Shown here piece after piece: positions 1 through 9,581 of a stretch of 64,000 nt of DNA; the first letter of the stretch is position 1, and every line of letters begins with the position of its first letter. This DNA is from Desulfolutivibrio sulfoxidireducens (GTDB taxonomy: Bacteria; Desulfobacterota; Desulfovibrionia; Desulfovibrionales; Desulfovibrionaceae), in the NCBI RefSeq assembly GCF_013376475.1, contig NZ_CP045508.1:1547501-1611500 (forward strand), written 5' to 3'. A program made the translations under genes and the position numbers. The notes below the pieces were generated by a model. The model made no database searches. It worked only from the letters and a program-made list of their open reading frames with translations, and had not been told where the DNA came from.

Positions 1-1361
1 AGATCCAAACCCTTTCAGACGACACCTCGCTCAGCGTAAGCGCCTCCGAGGCCGGCGCCCTGGCCAAGGCCCTGGGACTGTCCTCGGATGCGCAGACCCG
101 GCTGACGAATTTCTTCGCCACCCTAGGCGACAGCGAACTCGGGGCCACGGCCGTCCGTTCCGCCCTTTCCGCCATCACCGCCGAGGTGGTGAAGCAGCAG
201 ACCGCCGAATCCAAGGCCTTGGACGAGGTGAAGGAACTGGCCTCGGAAGTGTTCATGGCCGCCCAGAAGCGGCTGTTCGGGCAGGTCCTTTCCGACGCCC
301 GCGAGGATCAGGTGTCCCGCAAGGCCATGTTGGCCAAGGAAATGGCCGCGAATATCAGCGAGGGACAAAACTCCGGGACCACCGGCACTGGAAATCAAAG
401 CGTGGCCGATCTCGCCTTCTCCACCGCTGACGCCGCCAATGCGGACACGTCAGGCCAAGGGACCACGACGACCGCCTCCGGCCAGGATGGAAAGTCGGGC
501 GCCAGCGGTCAGGGCCAGGTCCAGGATGGCCTTCAGGGCAACGCCCAGGGAAACGCTCAGGGACGGCAGGAGTCCGCCGCAAAGGAAAACGGGACCGGGG
601 AGAGGGAAAAAAGCGGCCAGGAGAAGGCTCTTTTGGACAAGGCGGACGTGTCGGCCCAGTCCGAGGGGGAAAGCTCCGAGGCGGATGATTGGGATGCATT
701 TTGGGGCAAGATCGGATTGGACGGGATGGCCGAAAGCGATGTCCTTTCCGGCGAAACGATCGCTTCCACGACCTCCTCCTTGTGGGCCAGCGACCTCCTC
801 AGCGAGGAAGCGGCCACCACGGCGACGTTTCCCCTGGGAGGGTCCCTGGGCACGGTTCGGGTCCCCCAACCGGAAACCGCCCAAAACGCCGACCGGTACG
901 TCTCCTCCGATGTCCTGCGCCAGGTCGAAAACGGGATGCTCAAGAATCTGGGCCAGGGGGGGCATCGCATCACCCTGAATCTGACCCCCGAGGACCTGGG
1001 CGCGGTCAACGTGATGCTCACGGTGAGGGACAAGGATGTCCAGGCCGTGATCAGGACGGATACCCCCGAGGCGGCCAAGATCATCGGCGAGCAGCTCGCC
1101 AAGGTCCGCGAGAGCCTTGAACAGCAGGGTCTCAAGGTGACCAAGCTGGAGGTGCAGACCGGGCTTGCCGGACAGGATCAGTCGTCCTGGCAGGGCGCCG
1201 ACAGTCACAACGAGGCGTGGCGGCAGCGGGAAGAGCTGTCCCAAGCCTGGACGGCCCTGCGGCTTTTCGGGGCCGATGCCGCCTTTCCCGTGGAAACGGA
1301 TGTGGCGGCGACCAATGCCGCCTGGTCCATGCGTAGCGAAGGCGTCGATCTTTTCGCCTAA
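1..1361 (+). CDS. fliK: Flagellar hook-length control protein FliK, 3' part (5' end outside window)
   Basis: The frame is open from the first base, so the gene begins upstream and about 453 residues are visible. The middle is a low-complexity Gly/Gln/Ser/Ala stretch, typical of the FliK ruler region. The C-terminal part (coding about 900-1160) carries the Flg_hook domain, with [17 protein letters not shown] followed by an amphipathic segment around [20 protein letters not shown]. FliK measures hook length and switches the type III export apparatus from hook to filament substrates. The order FliK, FlgD, FlgE on one strand with 17 and 48 bp gaps supports the call. A GTG at 186 is in frame, but coding sequence continues upstream of it, so it is not the natural start. 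Confidence 0.9.
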   Translation, partial: IQTLSDDTSLSVSASEAGALAKALGLSSDAQTRLTNFFATLGDSELGATAVRSALSAITAEVVKQQTAESKALDEVKELASEVFMAAQKRLFGQVLSDAREDQVSRKAMLAKEMAANISEGQNSGTTGTGNQSVADLAFSTADAANADTSGQGTTTTASGQDGKSGASGQGQVQDGLQGNAQGNAQGRQESAAKENGTGEREKSGQEKALLDKADVSAQSEGESSEADDWDAFWGKIGLDGMAESDVLSGETIASTTSSLWASDLLSEEAATTATFPLGGSLGTVRVPQPETAQNADRYVSSDVLRQVENGMLKNLGQGGHRITLNLTPEDLGAVNVMLTVRDKDVQAVIRTDTPEAAKIIGEQLAKVRESLEQQGLKVTKLEVQTGLAGQDQSSWQGADSHNEAWRQREELSQAWTALRLFGADAAFPVETDVAATNAAWSMRSEGVDLFA

Positions 1362-1378
1362 CATTTTGGAGGTGCGTC

Positions 1379-2074
1379 ATGTCCACGGTATCTAGCGTTC
1401 TGAGTTCGTACGGCACGGATACGAGTACGACGACGACCGATTCCTCGACGGAACTGGGCAAGGAGGCCTTCTTGCAGCTCCTTTTGACCCAGCTCACCTA
1501 CCAGGACCCCCTGGACCCCATGGACGACCAGGACTTCGTGGCCGAGTTGGCCCAGTTCTCAAGCCTCGAGCAACTGACCAACATCAATACCGGCATCGAG
1601 GAATTAAACGACACCGTGACCCAGGAACAGCTTTTCGACGCCGTCCAGTTCATCGGCAAGGAGATCAAGGCCTCGGGCGAAACCATCCAACTTGAGGACG
1701 GCGAGGCCAGCACCATCTACTACACCGTGGCCACCGACGCCGAAGAGGTGGTGGCCAACGTCCTGGACGAGGACGGCAACGTGGTGCGCACTGTGGACAT
1801 CGGGGCCGAAACCGCCGGGGACTACGAATTCGTGTGGGACGGCATGGACAGCGACGGCAACGTCATGGACGACGGGGTCTACACGGTGACCATCCTGACC
1901 CAGGACGCCGACGGCAACGCCAGCACGGCCAGCACCCAGATCCAGGGAACGGTCACGGGCGTCGAGAGTTCCGACGGGACCTATTATCTGCGGGTCGGAG
2001 ACGTTTTGGTGGACTTCACCAACATCACCGAGGTCGTTGACAGCGACAGTTCGACGACGACCGAGGACAGCTAA
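1379..2074 (+). CDS. flgD: Flagellar hook capping / assembly protein FlgD
   Basis: A 231-residue protein. The N-terminal FlgD signature is clear: [25 protein letters not shown] followed by [14 protein letters not shown]. The second half is the FlgD Ig-like/Tudor part, with [19 protein letters not shown]. FlgD forms the temporary cap under which FlgE subunits assemble into the hook, outside the cell. GGAGGTG lies 6-7 bp before the ATG. It sits 17 bp after fliK and 48 bp before flgE, so all three are probably co-transcribed. The C-terminal tail is rich in Ser, Thr and Asp. Length and motif order match the family. Confidence 0.95.
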   Translation: MSTVSSVLSSYGTDTSTTTTDSSTELGKEAFLQLLLTQLTYQDPLDPMDDQDFVAELAQFSSLEQLTNINTGIEELNDTVTQEQLFDAVQFIGKEIKASGETIQLEDGEASTIYYTVATDAEEVVANVLDEDGNVVRTVDIGAETAGDYEFVWDGMDSDGNVMDDGVYTVTILTQDADGNASTASTQIQGTVTGVESSDGTYYLRVGDVLVDFTNITEVVDSDSSTTTEDS

Positions 2075-2122
2075 CGAACACGTCCGGGGGAAGGTTCCGG
2101 GGATAAAGAGAGGAGGTGCGTG

Positions 2123-3787
2123 ATGGGACTGAGTTCTTCCATGTGGGCCGGAGTGACCGGACTGCTCGCGCATGGTCAGCGCATGGGGCTTATAAGCAAC
2201 AACCTGGCCAACGTGAACACCACGGCCTTCAAGGCCTCGAATATGTATTTCGCGGATCTGGTCAGCGTCAATATCGGGACGGATGCCGGCATCGCCCAGA
2301 TCGGCACGGGCGTCGGCGTGGGGGCCGTCTATTCCGACCTGAGCCAGGGGGGCCTTGAAACCACCACCGATGCCCTGGATCTGGCCATCAGCGACAACGG
2401 CTACTTCATCGTCAAGGAAAAAACGTCCACCAACGCGAACGGAACCGCCTTGAGCAGCGGCAATCTGACCTCCTACTACACCCGGGCGGGCAATTTCCGG
2501 TTCGACAGCGACGGTTATCTCGTGGACGAGAACGGCTACGTGGTGCAGGGGTGGGAGGTCGACACCGACAAGGTCCGCAGTAACGAGGCCTCGGGCGTCA
2601 CCACCTCCTCGGTGCCCATCAAGGGGTCCATCAAGGACATCAAGCTGGACCAGTTCCAGATTCCGGCCCAGGCCACCGAGAACATGACCGTCATCACCCA
2701 ACTCGATTCCTCGGATACGGACCACGCCACCAGCGACACGGACCCGTTTTTCGCCATGGCCGAGTTGTGGGATGGGCAGGCCGCCATCTCCGGCGGCAAC
2801 GCCCTGGCCGATACGGCCTACGCCTATCAGACCACCATGACCGTCTACGACCAAAACGGCACCTCCCATGTCCTGACCATCTATTACGACAAGGTCGCCG
2901 TGAGCAATTCCGGGGGCAAGGAGTACTGGGAATACATCGTCACCTGCGACCCGAGCGAGGACGGCCGGACCCTGCCGGACAGCGGCGGCGGCACGGCGGT
3001 CAACACCACCAGCACCGCCGGACTGCTCATGACCGGCACCCTGACCTTCGATTCGTCGGGCAACCTGATCAACATGAGCGGCTATACCCTGAAGTCGGAC
3101 GCCGTGGCCTCGAACGGCGCCTACAACCTTGACCAGTGGACCGCGGCGGAGGTGAACGGTTCCGGCTATCCGGAATTCACCGCCAACTTCCGTTCGGTGT
3201 CCGGGGGCAGCGCCACGGATTCGGCCAATGCCATCAACATCGCCTTGAACGTGGGCATCCGCGATACCCACGGGTTTGTCGGCGGGGCCTCCAATGCCGC
3301 CGGGGTCGGCGACTCGGTCTCCAATCTGACCGGCTTCACGGCCTCCACCCTCAAGACCAACTCCAACGTGACCACCAACTACAGTACGTCCTCGAGCACT
3401 GTTTTCAACTCCCAGGACGGCTATGCCTCCGGAACGCTCACGGGCGTGTCCGTGGACAGTGACGGCATACTGTCCGGAACCTTTTCCAACGGCCAGGTGC
3501 TGGAACTGTGGTGCGTGGCCATGGCCAACTTCACCAACGCCAACGGTCTGGACAGCGTGGGCGGCAACCTCTACGCGGCGACCGTCGCCTCCGGACAGGG
3601 GGTCACCGGGCGGGCCAACACCGGCAGCCTGGGGTCCATCTCCGGCTATTCCCTGGAGACCTCGAACGTGGACATGGCCGCCGAGATGGTGGACATGATT
3701 TTGACCCAGCGCGGCTTCCAGGCCAACAGCAAGATCATCACCACCGTGGATACCATGCTGGCGGAGGTCATCCAGCTCAAGCGGTAA
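2123..3787 (+). CDS. flgE: Flagellar hook protein FlgE
   Basis: A 554-residue hook subunit. The N-terminal rod/hook signature is present (MGLISNNLANVNTTAFKAS), as is the C-terminal Flg_bbr_C coiled-coil segment ending NVDMAAEMVDMILTQRGFQANSKIITTVDTMLAEVIQLK, seen here as consecutive conserved pieces. The variable middle (about residues 130-420) is Thr/Ser/Asp-rich and longer than in enteric FlgE. AGGAGG at 2111-2116 gives good spacing to the ATG at 2123; a GTG one codon earlier is too close. A strong intrinsic terminator follows 27 bp after the stop, closing the hook operon. FlgE polymerises into the curved hook joining rod to filament. Confidence 0.95.
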   Translation: MGLSSSMWAGVTGLLAHGQRMGLISNNLANVNTTAFKASNMYFADLVSVNIGTDAGIAQIGTGVGVGAVYSDLSQGGLETTTDALDLAISDNGYFIVKEKTSTNANGTALSSGNLTSYYTRAGNFRFDSDGYLVDENGYVVQGWEVDTDKVRSNEASGVTTSSVPIKGSIKDIKLDQFQIPAQATENMTVITQLDSSDTDHATSDTDPFFAMAELWDGQAAISGGNALADTAYAYQTTMTVYDQNGTSHVLTIYYDKVAVSNSGGKEYWEYIVTCDPSEDGRTLPDSGGGTAVNTTSTAGLLMTGTLTFDSSGNLINMSGYTLKSDAVASNGAYNLDQWTAAEVNGSGYPEFTANFRSVSGGSATDSANAINIALNVGIRDTHGFVGGASNAAGVGDSVSNLTGFTASTLKTNSNVTTNYSTSSSTVFNSQDGYASGTLTGVSVDSDGILSGTFSNGQVLELWCVAMANFTNANGLDSVGGNLYAATVASGQGVTGRANTGSLGSISGYSLETSNVDMAAEMVDMILTQRGFQANSKIITTVDTMLAEVIQLKR

Positions 3788-3814
3788 TCGAAAACGAATC
3801 CCCAACCGTCATTG

Positions 3815-3844
3815 GCCCGCCCCACCAGGGGCGGGCTTTTTTTT
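3815..3844 (+). terminator. Rho-independent terminator after flgE
   Basis: A perfect 9-bp GC stem (arms 3815-3823 and 3828-3836, loop ACCA) is followed at once by eight T residues (3837-3844). It ends the hook operon before the separately promoted flagellin gene. Confidence 0.93.
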
Positions 3845-4050
3845 GGGGCGCCCGGCCGGGCGCGGCCATGTGGCGGCCGGCCGGCCATTCCGGGAACGGG
3901 GAGCTGGGGGCGAGGTCCCGCGGGCAAGCTCTGAGGACCTGGCCCGGGGGCCGGGAGGATGGGAAGAAACATCCCGGCAGGGGCTCGGCGGGGGCGGAAA
4001 AAGCGTCCCTGTGTCATGCAACACTTTTGATTAATTGAATAAAATTATAT

Positions 4051-4066
4051 TGGCACGGGTCATGCT
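4051..4066 (+). promoter_or_regulatory. Sigma-54 promoter of the flagellin gene
   Basis: TGGCACGGGTCATGCT has GG at 4052-4053 and GC at 4064-4065, separated by exactly 10 bp as RpoN requires. An AT-rich stretch lies just upstream (4021-4050). The expected start of transcription is near 4076, about 43 bp before the flagellin ATG. The rest of 3845-4118 shows no gene. Confidence 0.85.
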
Positions 4067-4118
4067 TGTATGAGGGAAAAACAAGGAACGTCTCGGTTTC
4101 AACAAGGAGGTTTTCGAC

Positions 4119-4997
4119 ATGTCCCTGGTCATCAATCACAACATGATGGCGATGAACGCCGCCCGGAACCTGTCCACCGCGTACAGCCAGTTGTCAGTTT
4201 CCACCAGGCGTCTGTCGTCAGGTCTGCGCATCGGCACGGCCGCCGATGATGCGGCGGGATTGGCCATTCGCGAACTCATGCGCGCGGATATCGCCACCCT
4301 CAACCAGGGTGTGCGCAACGCCAACGACGCCATTTCCCTCATCCAGACCGCCGACGGCGCGCTCCAGATCGTCGACGAGAAGCTCATCCGCATGAAGGAA
4401 CTGGCCGAGCAGGCGGCCACCGGCACGTACAATTCGGACCAGCGTCTGATCATCGATTCCGAATATCAGGCCATGGCCTCGGAAATCACGCGTATCGCCA
4501 TGGCCACGGATTTCAACGGGATCTACCTGCTCAACGGAAATCTGTCCGCGAATAGCCACGACGGCTCGGGACTTACCTCCACCGGCAAGCTCAAGATCCA
4601 CTTCGGGACCGGAAACTCCAGTTCCGAGGACTATTATTACGTCCAGATAGGCAACTGCACGGCATCGGCCTTCGGCCTTGGCCTCGGCGCCGGGAACAGC
4701 ATCTCCACGCAGGCCCTGGCCCAACAGACCCTGGACCTGATCAACAACGCCATTATTTCCAAGGATATCATCCGGGCCAACCTGGGCGCCATGCAAAACC
4801 GTCTGGAGAACACCATCTCCAACCTGGAGATCCAGGCCGAGAACCTGCAGGCCGCCGAATCAAGCATCTCCGACGTGGATGTGGCCGCCGAGATGACCGA
4901 ATTCGTGCGCCAGCAGATTTTGACCCAGGCCGCGGTGGCCATGCTGTCCCAGGCCAACTCGCTGCCCCAGTTGGCCATGCAGCTCATCAGCGGCTAG
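4119..4997 (+). CDS. fliC: Flagellin (short form)
   Basis: A 292-residue flagellin with both conserved coiled-coil ends: N-terminal SLVINHNMMAMNAARNL and SSGLRIGTAADDAAGLAI, then VRNANDAISLIQTADGAL; C-terminal RLENTISNLEIQAENLQAAE, DVDVAAEMTEF and QILTQAAVAMLSQANSLPQ. The variable outer domain between about residues 150 and 205 is very short, so this is a near-minimal flagellin. AAGGAGG stands 8 bp before the ATG. It has its own sigma-54 promoter and a terminator on each side, so it is probably monocistronic. A longer paralogue lies on the opposite strand at 62843-63988. Exported by the flagellar type III system and polymerised as filament. Confidence 0.96.
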   Translation: MSLVINHNMMAMNAARNLSTAYSQLSVSTRRLSSGLRIGTAADDAAGLAIRELMRADIATLNQGVRNANDAISLIQTADGALQIVDEKLIRMKELAEQAATGTYNSDQRLIIDSEYQAMASEITRIAMATDFNGIYLLNGNLSANSHDGSGLTSTGKLKIHFGTGNSSSEDYYYVQIGNCTASAFGLGLGAGNSISTQALAQQTLDLINNAIISKDIIRANLGAMQNRLENTISNLEIQAENLQAAESSISDVDVAAEMTEFVRQQILTQAAVAMLSQANSLPQLAMQLISG

Positions 4998-5084
4998 GCC
5001 GGGCGTCGGTAACCCGACGTCCGCCAGGGCCGCCCGGCGAAAGCGGCGCGACCGCGGACGCGGGAGGGATGGAAAAAGGAAACG

Positions 5085-5122
5085 ACCAGGGAGGAGGGGA
5101 CCATGGGGTCCCTCCCTGGTCG
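5085..5122 (-). terminator. Palindrome between flagellin and rnc, probable terminator of rnc
   Basis: Arms 5085-5094 and 5113-5122 are perfectly complementary (10 bp), and the stem can extend inward. Read on the minus strand it follows the rnc stop by 5 bp and is followed by a pyrimidine-rich stretch (GTTTCCTTTTTCC). On the plus strand there is no T run, so flagellin termination here is less certain. Confidence 0.6.
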
Positions 5123-5126
5123 GAAA

Positions 5127-5828
5127 TCAGATGCCTTCCTTGGCCCGAAGGGCCGCAAGGGCCTTTTTCGCGGCCATCTGTTCGGCCTTCTTGACGCTCG
5201 ATCCGCTGGCCGTGACCTCCTCGCCGCCTGGCAGGGTGAGCCGTACCTCGAACAACTTTTCGTGCTCCGGACCACGGCTGTCCGCCAGGGCGTAAACGGG
5301 CCTGGCCTTGTACCGCTTCTGGGTCAGTTCCTGGAGCCGGCTTTTGTAGTCCTTGGTCTTGGGTTCCACGGGCCGGTCGGGCCATATCTCGGAGAATACC
5401 CGCCGGATCGACTCCCGCGCGGCCGCAAATCCGCCATCCAGAAACACCGCCGCGAAAACAGCCTCCAGGGCGTCGCTTAGAAGCGAATCCCGGTTCCTTC
5501 CCCCCTGGCTCTCCTCGCCTTTTCCAAGCCGGATACACCGGTCGAGATCGCATGCGCGGGCCAGTTCGGCCAGGGCCGGTTCGCTGACCAGCTTGGAGCG
5601 CAAAAGCGTCAGCGCCCCCTCCGAGGCATCGGGAAACCGGGTGAAGAGTTCCTCGGAGACGCACAGTTCAAGGACCGCGTCGCCGAGAAATTCCAGCCGC
5701 TCGTTGTGCTCGGACGGGCTTGCGGCCTCGTTGGCATGGGAACTGTGGGTCAGGGCCGTCTCCAAAAGCGTGACGTTGTGAAAGGCATGCCCGATGTCGT
5801 TTTGAAGTTTCTCCAAATATTCCTGCAT
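5127..5828 (-). CDS. rnc: Ribonuclease III
   Basis: A 233-residue endonuclease that cleaves double-stranded RNA, including rRNA precursors. The catalytic domain carries the RNase III signature [14 protein letters not shown] with the metal-binding acidic residues, and the second acidic box [16 protein letters not shown] double-stranded RNA-binding domain fills the last 75 residues, from [11 protein letters not shown] to [15 protein letters not shown]. The start at 5828 (MQEYLEKLQ) is chosen because GGAG lies 7 bp upstream and the family begins here; an in-frame upstream extension has no family similarity. A long hairpin stands about 140 bp upstream on the same strand (see 5966-5995). The next gene upstream runs the other way. 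Confidence 0.95.
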   Translation of the reverse strand: MQEYLEKLQNDIGHAFHNVTLLETALTHSSHANEAASPSEHNERLEFLGDAVLELCVSEELFTRFPDASEGALTLLRSKLVSEPALAELARACDLDRCIRLGKGEESQGGRNRDSLLSDALEAVFAAVFLDGGFAAARESIRRVFSEIWPDRPVEPKTKDYKSRLQELTQKRYKARPVYALADSRGPEHEKLFEVRLTLPGGEEVTASGSSVKKAEQMAAKKALAALRAKEGI

Positions 5829-5965
5829 GTGAAAGCTCCAGTGGGGACGTTGGGAGGTGATGCGCCACGGTGTGCTCCAGGGTTTTCTCCTGAACCCGGG
5901 GTCCCGGTCGGCGCGTCGAAGGCTCCCGGAAAAGAACGGGAACATCGAGATGGGAAGGGCGGACA

Positions 5966-5995
5966 GGCCGGCCGGGAAAAAATTTCCGGCCGGCC
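5966..5995. other. GC-rich hairpin in the rnc / phosphotransacetylase-like intergenic region
   Basis: Arms 5966-5979 and 5983-5995 form a 13-bp stem with one bulged G and an AAA loop. No T run follows on either strand. It lies in the 469-bp divergent gap 5829-6297, where no other gene or promoter was recognised. On the minus strand it could be part of an rnc leader. Confidence 0.5.
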
Positions 5996-6297
5996 CGCGC
6001 GCCGGCAGGGCCATGTCTTACAGAGTCCGGGGGAACTTTCCAAGCCGACCGTTGCGGCCCCGCGGCCGACCGGGCCGGGACAAGGGGTGGCCGAAATTCG
6101 TCCAGGCCGTCAAGGCCGTTCTTGCCCATCCCCGGCCCACGCGGTATTGATGATCCGGCGTCCACGCCCGCACGCGGGAACCACGGCGCCGCGGGGCCTT
6201 TCGTATCTTGCGTCCTTGCCGGAAAGCCCGTTTCGCCATTTTTGGGGGAGTGGGTCGCGCCGCTTGGCCGGGTAACGCCATCGAGGGAGGAAAAATC

Positions 6298-7368
6298 ATG
6301 GCCGGCATCTATATTGGGTCCACCGCCGGGTATTCCGGGAAGAACATGGTGGTCATGGGCCTTGGCCTGCGGCTGCAGAAAGAGGGGGTCAAGGTCGGCT
6401 ACATCAAGCCCGTGGGGGCCATGCCCAGGGAATTCGACGGCCGGATGTGGGACGAGGACGCCTTTTTCGTACAAAAGATTCTGGGCGCCTCGGAACCCCC
6501 CGAGATGCTCACCCCGGTCCTGGTCACTCACGACTTCCGGATCAACGCCTTCAGCGCCGCGACCGCCCCTCCCGAATTCATCGGCAAGATCCGCGACGCC
6601 TACGAATTCGTGAGCAAGGACAAGGACGTGACCATCGTGGCCGGGTCCGGGGGCATGTATTCCGGAAAATACTGCAACACCGACGGCATCCGGGTGGTCA
6701 AGGAGCTTGGACTGCGCACCGTGGTCATCGACCGCTATTCCAAGGAACTCAACTACGACTACCTGCTGGTTCTGCGCGAGACCCTGGGCGAGCACCTGAC
6801 CGGGGTCATCATCAACGACATCCCCCCCAATTTCATGGACGAGACCCAGACGCTCATCGCCCCCTTTCTGGAACGCCGGGGCATCAAGGTCCTGGGCGTC
6901 ATCCCCAAGGACCCGCTCATGGGGGCCATCAAGGTGGCCGATCTGGCCGAGCGCCTGGGCGGCAAGGTCATCGCCTCCCACCACAAGGCCGACCGCATCG
7001 TGGAGAGTTTTCTCATCGGGACCATGCAGGTGGAAAACTTCATGACCCATTTCAGAAAGCACAAAAATTCGGCCATCATTGTCGGCGGCGACCGCTCCGA
7101 TGTCCAACTCGTGGCCCTGGAGGGCGACAGCCCCTGTCTGGTGCTCACCGGTAACCTGTATCCCAACGACATCATCCTGACCCGATCGGAGGTGCTGGAG
7201 ATCCCCATCATCGTGGTGCGCGAGGACACCTATTCCGTGGCCAAGAAGATGGAGACCCTGCTTATGCGCCACAAGTTGCGCGACGAGATCAAGATCCGCC
7301 AGGGGGCGCAACTGGTGAGCGCCAATATCGACTTCGAATACCTGAAAAAGGACCTGGGGCTGGCCTGA
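6298..7368 (+). CDS. BioD-like / DRTGG-domain phosphotransacetylase family protein
   Basis: A 356-residue protein. Residues 1-210 form a P-loop, BioD-like (AAA_26) domain starting IYIGSTAGYSGKNMVVMGL, where the loop is degenerate compared with a canonical Walker A. Residues about 215-330 form a DRTGG domain (VIASHHKADRIVESFLIGTM). The same pair of domains precedes the catalytic domain in long phosphotransacetylases, but that catalytic domain is absent, so a regulatory or nucleotide-binding role is more likely than acetyl transfer. GGGAGG at 6285-6290 and the N-terminal motif fix the start at 6298. A perfect hairpin follows the stop. It is monocistronic in this window, and its ligand is unknown. 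Confidence 0.8.
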   Translation: MAGIYIGSTAGYSGKNMVVMGLGLRLQKEGVKVGYIKPVGAMPREFDGRMWDEDAFFVQKILGASEPPEMLTPVLVTHDFRINAFSAATAPPEFIGKIRDAYEFVSKDKDVTIVAGSGGMYSGKYCNTDGIRVVKELGLRTVVIDRYSKELNYDYLLVLRETLGEHLTGVIINDIPPNFMDETQTLIAPFLERRGIKVLGVIPKDPLMGAIKVADLAERLGGKVIASHHKADRIVESFLIGTMQVENFMTHFRKHKNSAIIVGGDRSDVQLVALEGDSPCLVLTGNLYPNDIILTRSEVLEIPIIVVREDTYSVAKKMETLLMRHKLRDEIKIRQGAQLVSANIDFEYLKKDLGLA

Positions 7369-7394
7369 TCCGGGCCTGTACGATGTTATGCCTA

Positions 7395-7428
7395 AAACGC
7401 CGGGGACGCTGCCGCGTCTCCGGCGTTT
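7395..7428 (+). terminator. Hairpin terminator after the DRTGG-domain gene
   Basis: A 15-bp stem with one G-U pair and a TGCC loop; the stem starts AAA and ends TTT. It begins 26 bp after the stop. There is no long T tract beyond the stem, so strength is uncertain. Confidence 0.65.
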
Positions 7429-7772
7429 CGCCGTTCATGCGGTTCGCGGGCGCGACGATGCGAACCGGCTCTTTCCGCAGGCGGAAGGATGTGGTACCAT
7501 ATTCGCGGGTGAACAATTTCTGGGAGCACGACATTGGAATCACCTCGTTCTCCCTTGGCCCGGGGAGCCAGGACGGGGATGCGCTTGTGTGCGGCGTGGC
7601 GCTTCGCCTTTCCCGTTCCGAGTGATAGTCCTGGGAGCGCTTCCTATTCAGCACGCTGCCCACGCAAACCGACGAGCATCACGCCAGACAGCCATCTTGG
7701 CGTGGGTGGGGTGTTACGTATTTCCTGCCCCGAGTGAGAACCGGTATGGCTAAAACACATGGGGAGGCTGCC
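7429..7772. other. Intergenic stretch with no recognised feature
   Basis: The 344 bp between the hairpin and the next gene contain only short open frames without ribosome binding sites. Nothing was recognised apart from the ribosome binding site of the following gene. Confidence 0.5.
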
Positions 7773-8291
7773 ATGTTCAAGCTGCAAGCAAGAGGTCTGA
7801 AATGGCTCAAGGGGCTACATCTGATTGCGGTTTCCTGTTGGATTGGCGGCGGCGTGGCCCTCATCCTGCTTTATTTCTTGAAGGATGGCGTGTCGGACGG
7901 CGGCGTATTGTATGGGATAAACCAGAGCATTCATCATGTTGACAGATGCGTCGTGGTCATACCAGGCGCGTTCGGCTGCCTGATTACCGGGCTGATATTT
8001 TCATCATGCAGTAATTGGGGGTTTTTCAGGCATGGATGGATGATACTCAAGTGGATCGTCACTCTTGTCGCAATACTGTTTGGCACGTTCTTTCTTGGCC
8101 CATGGGAAAGGGCGATGATGCATATTTCCGGATCGCTTGGAATGTCCTCCCTGAGCAGCCAGGAATACCTTTACAATGAAAAGATGAACGTGATCTTTGG
8201 CGCCCTTCAAGTCCTGGTGCTGCTGATGGTCGTGTTCATTTCCATCCTGAAACCGTGGAAATCGATACGATCAAAAAAAGCTGCCAAATAA
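7773..8291 (+). CDS. Small integral membrane protein, DUF2269/CopD-like
   Basis: A 172-residue protein with four hydrophobic segments, near residues 12-34, 62-82, 92-115 and 140-162. The first contains GLHLIAVSCWIGGGVALIL, resembling the His-containing first helix of DUF2269 and CopD-type membrane proteins. The C-terminus is basic (KKAAK) and probably cytoplasmic. The start at 7773 is preferred because GGGGAGG lies 5-6 bp upstream; two earlier in-frame ATGs lack such a site. Base composition is clearly AT-richer than the neighbours, which suggests acquisition by transfer. The function is not known and the family assignment is tentative. Confidence 0.7.
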   Translation: MFKLQARGLKWLKGLHLIAVSCWIGGGVALILLYFLKDGVSDGGVLYGINQSIHHVDRCVVVIPGAFGCLITGLIFSSCSNWGFFRHGWMILKWIVTLVAILFGTFFLGPWERAMMHISGSLGMSSLSSQEYLYNEKMNVIFGALQVLVLLMVVFISILKPWKSIRSKKAAK

Positions 8292-8369
8292 CGACGGCAT
8301 TGGGGACCACTGACGCGGCGTGGACGGTCATGGGCTTGCGGTCGGAGTCGTGATGGATGGGGCTGGCGG

Positions 8370-8473
8370 GGGCAATGACAAAGCCAAGGCGTTTTGAGGA
8401 AATGGGCGTCCAGGCCGTGCCGTGTCGCCTCCCCTGCACGGGGCGATGACGGAGCGAAGGCGTTTTGAGGAAA
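8370..8473. repeat. Two imperfect 33-bp direct repeats in a gene-free gap
   Basis: The segments 8370-8402 and 8441-8473 match at 29 of 33 positions by eye, sharing the core AAGGCGTTTTGAGGAAA. They are 71 bp apart start to start, in the 324-bp gap 8292-8615 between convergent genes. No gene or terminator with a T run was seen in the gap. Confidence 0.75.
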
Positions 8474-8615
8474 AAAGCCGGCGTCAGAAAACCGGCCCCG
8501 GTTGACGGAAAGGGCAGGGTGGGTTCGCGGGGGACCCTGCCCCGGATCGCCGGGAAGCCGTTTCACATGACGGGTGGTCATCCAAAACGCCCCCCCGGCG
8601 GTTTCTGGAACTGTC

Positions 8616-8990
8616 CTATTTGGCCTCCAGCACCAGGGTGATCATGGTGTCCTGTCCTTCCCCCTGGGGCATGGCCGCCACGGTGAAGGTGCCCTCGCCA
8701 CGCGTGAAGGAGATGGTTCTGGCCTGGGGCAAGGCCATTTCCTGGGCGACTTCCCATCCCTTGGCCGTCAGGTGGGAGCGGTAATGCTCAATGACCTTTT
8801 CCGGGGCGTCCGGGGTGGTCAGCATGACCTGGGTGCCGCTGGCGTCCTTGGCGGCCATGGCCACCGTGGCCCCGGGATAGGGGGCCGCCTCACCGGCCAT
8901 GGCCGGGGGATAGGCGACCTGGGCCGCGGCCGTCGCGATCATGGAGACAAGCAGCACAAGCGTCGAGACAATGCATCCGACGTGTTTCAT
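8616..8990 (-). CDS. Small exported protein of unknown function
   Basis: A 124-residue protein with a clear Sec signal peptide (MKHVGCIVSTLVLLVSMIATAAAQ, in pieces) and likely cleavage after AAA. The mature part, about 100 residues, contains PEKVIEHYRSHLTAKGWEV, a motif seen in small secreted or lipoprotein-like proteins where an amphipathic helix precedes a beta-rich half. GGAG lies 11 bp before the ATG at 8990. It is alone on this strand, with a gene-free gap downstream and a 152-bp gap to the next minus-strand gene upstream. No enzyme motif is visible. A periplasmic location is inferred from the signal only. Confidence 0.7.
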   Translation of the reverse strand: MKHVGCIVSTLVLLVSMIATAAAQVAYPPAMAGEAAPYPGATVAMAAKDASGTQVMLTTPDAPEKVIEHYRSHLTAKGWEVAQEMALPQARTISFTRGEGTFTVAAMPQGEGQDTMITLVLEAK

Positions 8991-9142
8991 GGAATTTCTC
9001 CGGCACGGGGTACTCGCCCCTTCCACGACGACGGACGGGCGGCGCATCTGTATTCCGGATATGGCCGCAAAAAGCAAGGGTGCGGGGCGGGCGGGATGAT
9101 TACGGGGACACGGGAGGCCCTCTTCCGTGTCCCCGCAAGGTT

Positions 9143-9442
9143 TCAGTTCAGGCGGGATCGATAGAATTCCTCGAAAACCGCGTGCTTGCGAAGGCGAAGC
9201 TGATGCCTGGGGACACTTTGCAGGATCTCGGCCGAGGGGATCGGCTCCATTTCCCGCATGCTGTGAAAACGTCTGGCCCTTTCGTTGTCGAAGTGAAGGG
9301 GTAAGAGGTGCGACAGGAGCAAAACCGCCGTGTCCCGTTCCCGCAGGAGCGCGTCGGCCAAGGCCTCGGCGTGCAGCGCGTCCCGGAGTTGGACAACGGG
9401 CAATTCCCTTCCGTTGACGGTGATCGTGTGTTCCTCTTTCAT
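9143..9442 (-). CDS. Conserved-looking hypothetical protein, 99 residues
   Basis: A short soluble protein starting MKEEHTITVNGRELPVVQLRDALHAEALADALL and ending in a basic segment (HQLRLRKHAVFEEFYRSRLN). There is no signal peptide or membrane segment. GGGAGG stands about 14 bp before the ATG at 9442. Codon use matches the GC-rich neighbours and the opposite frames look like shadows, which supports a real gene. The function is not recognised. It is divergent from the large TPR gene across 198 bp. Confidence 0.6.
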   Translation of the reverse strand: MKEEHTITVNGRELPVVQLRDALHAEALADALLRERDTAVLLLSHLLPLHFDNERARRFHSMREMEPIPSAEILQSVPRHQLRLRKHAVFEEFYRSRLN

Positions 9443-9581
9443 TTGTTGAAATAACCTCCCTGTTCCATGCCATTTCAGGATGCGTCCGGCATCCAGGCTT
9501 CACTGGCGGTATCGGCCGGAAAATGGAAAAGTTTACCCCCTGCGCCGCCGTTTTGGGCGAGCCCTGGCGGACTGCGCCACG

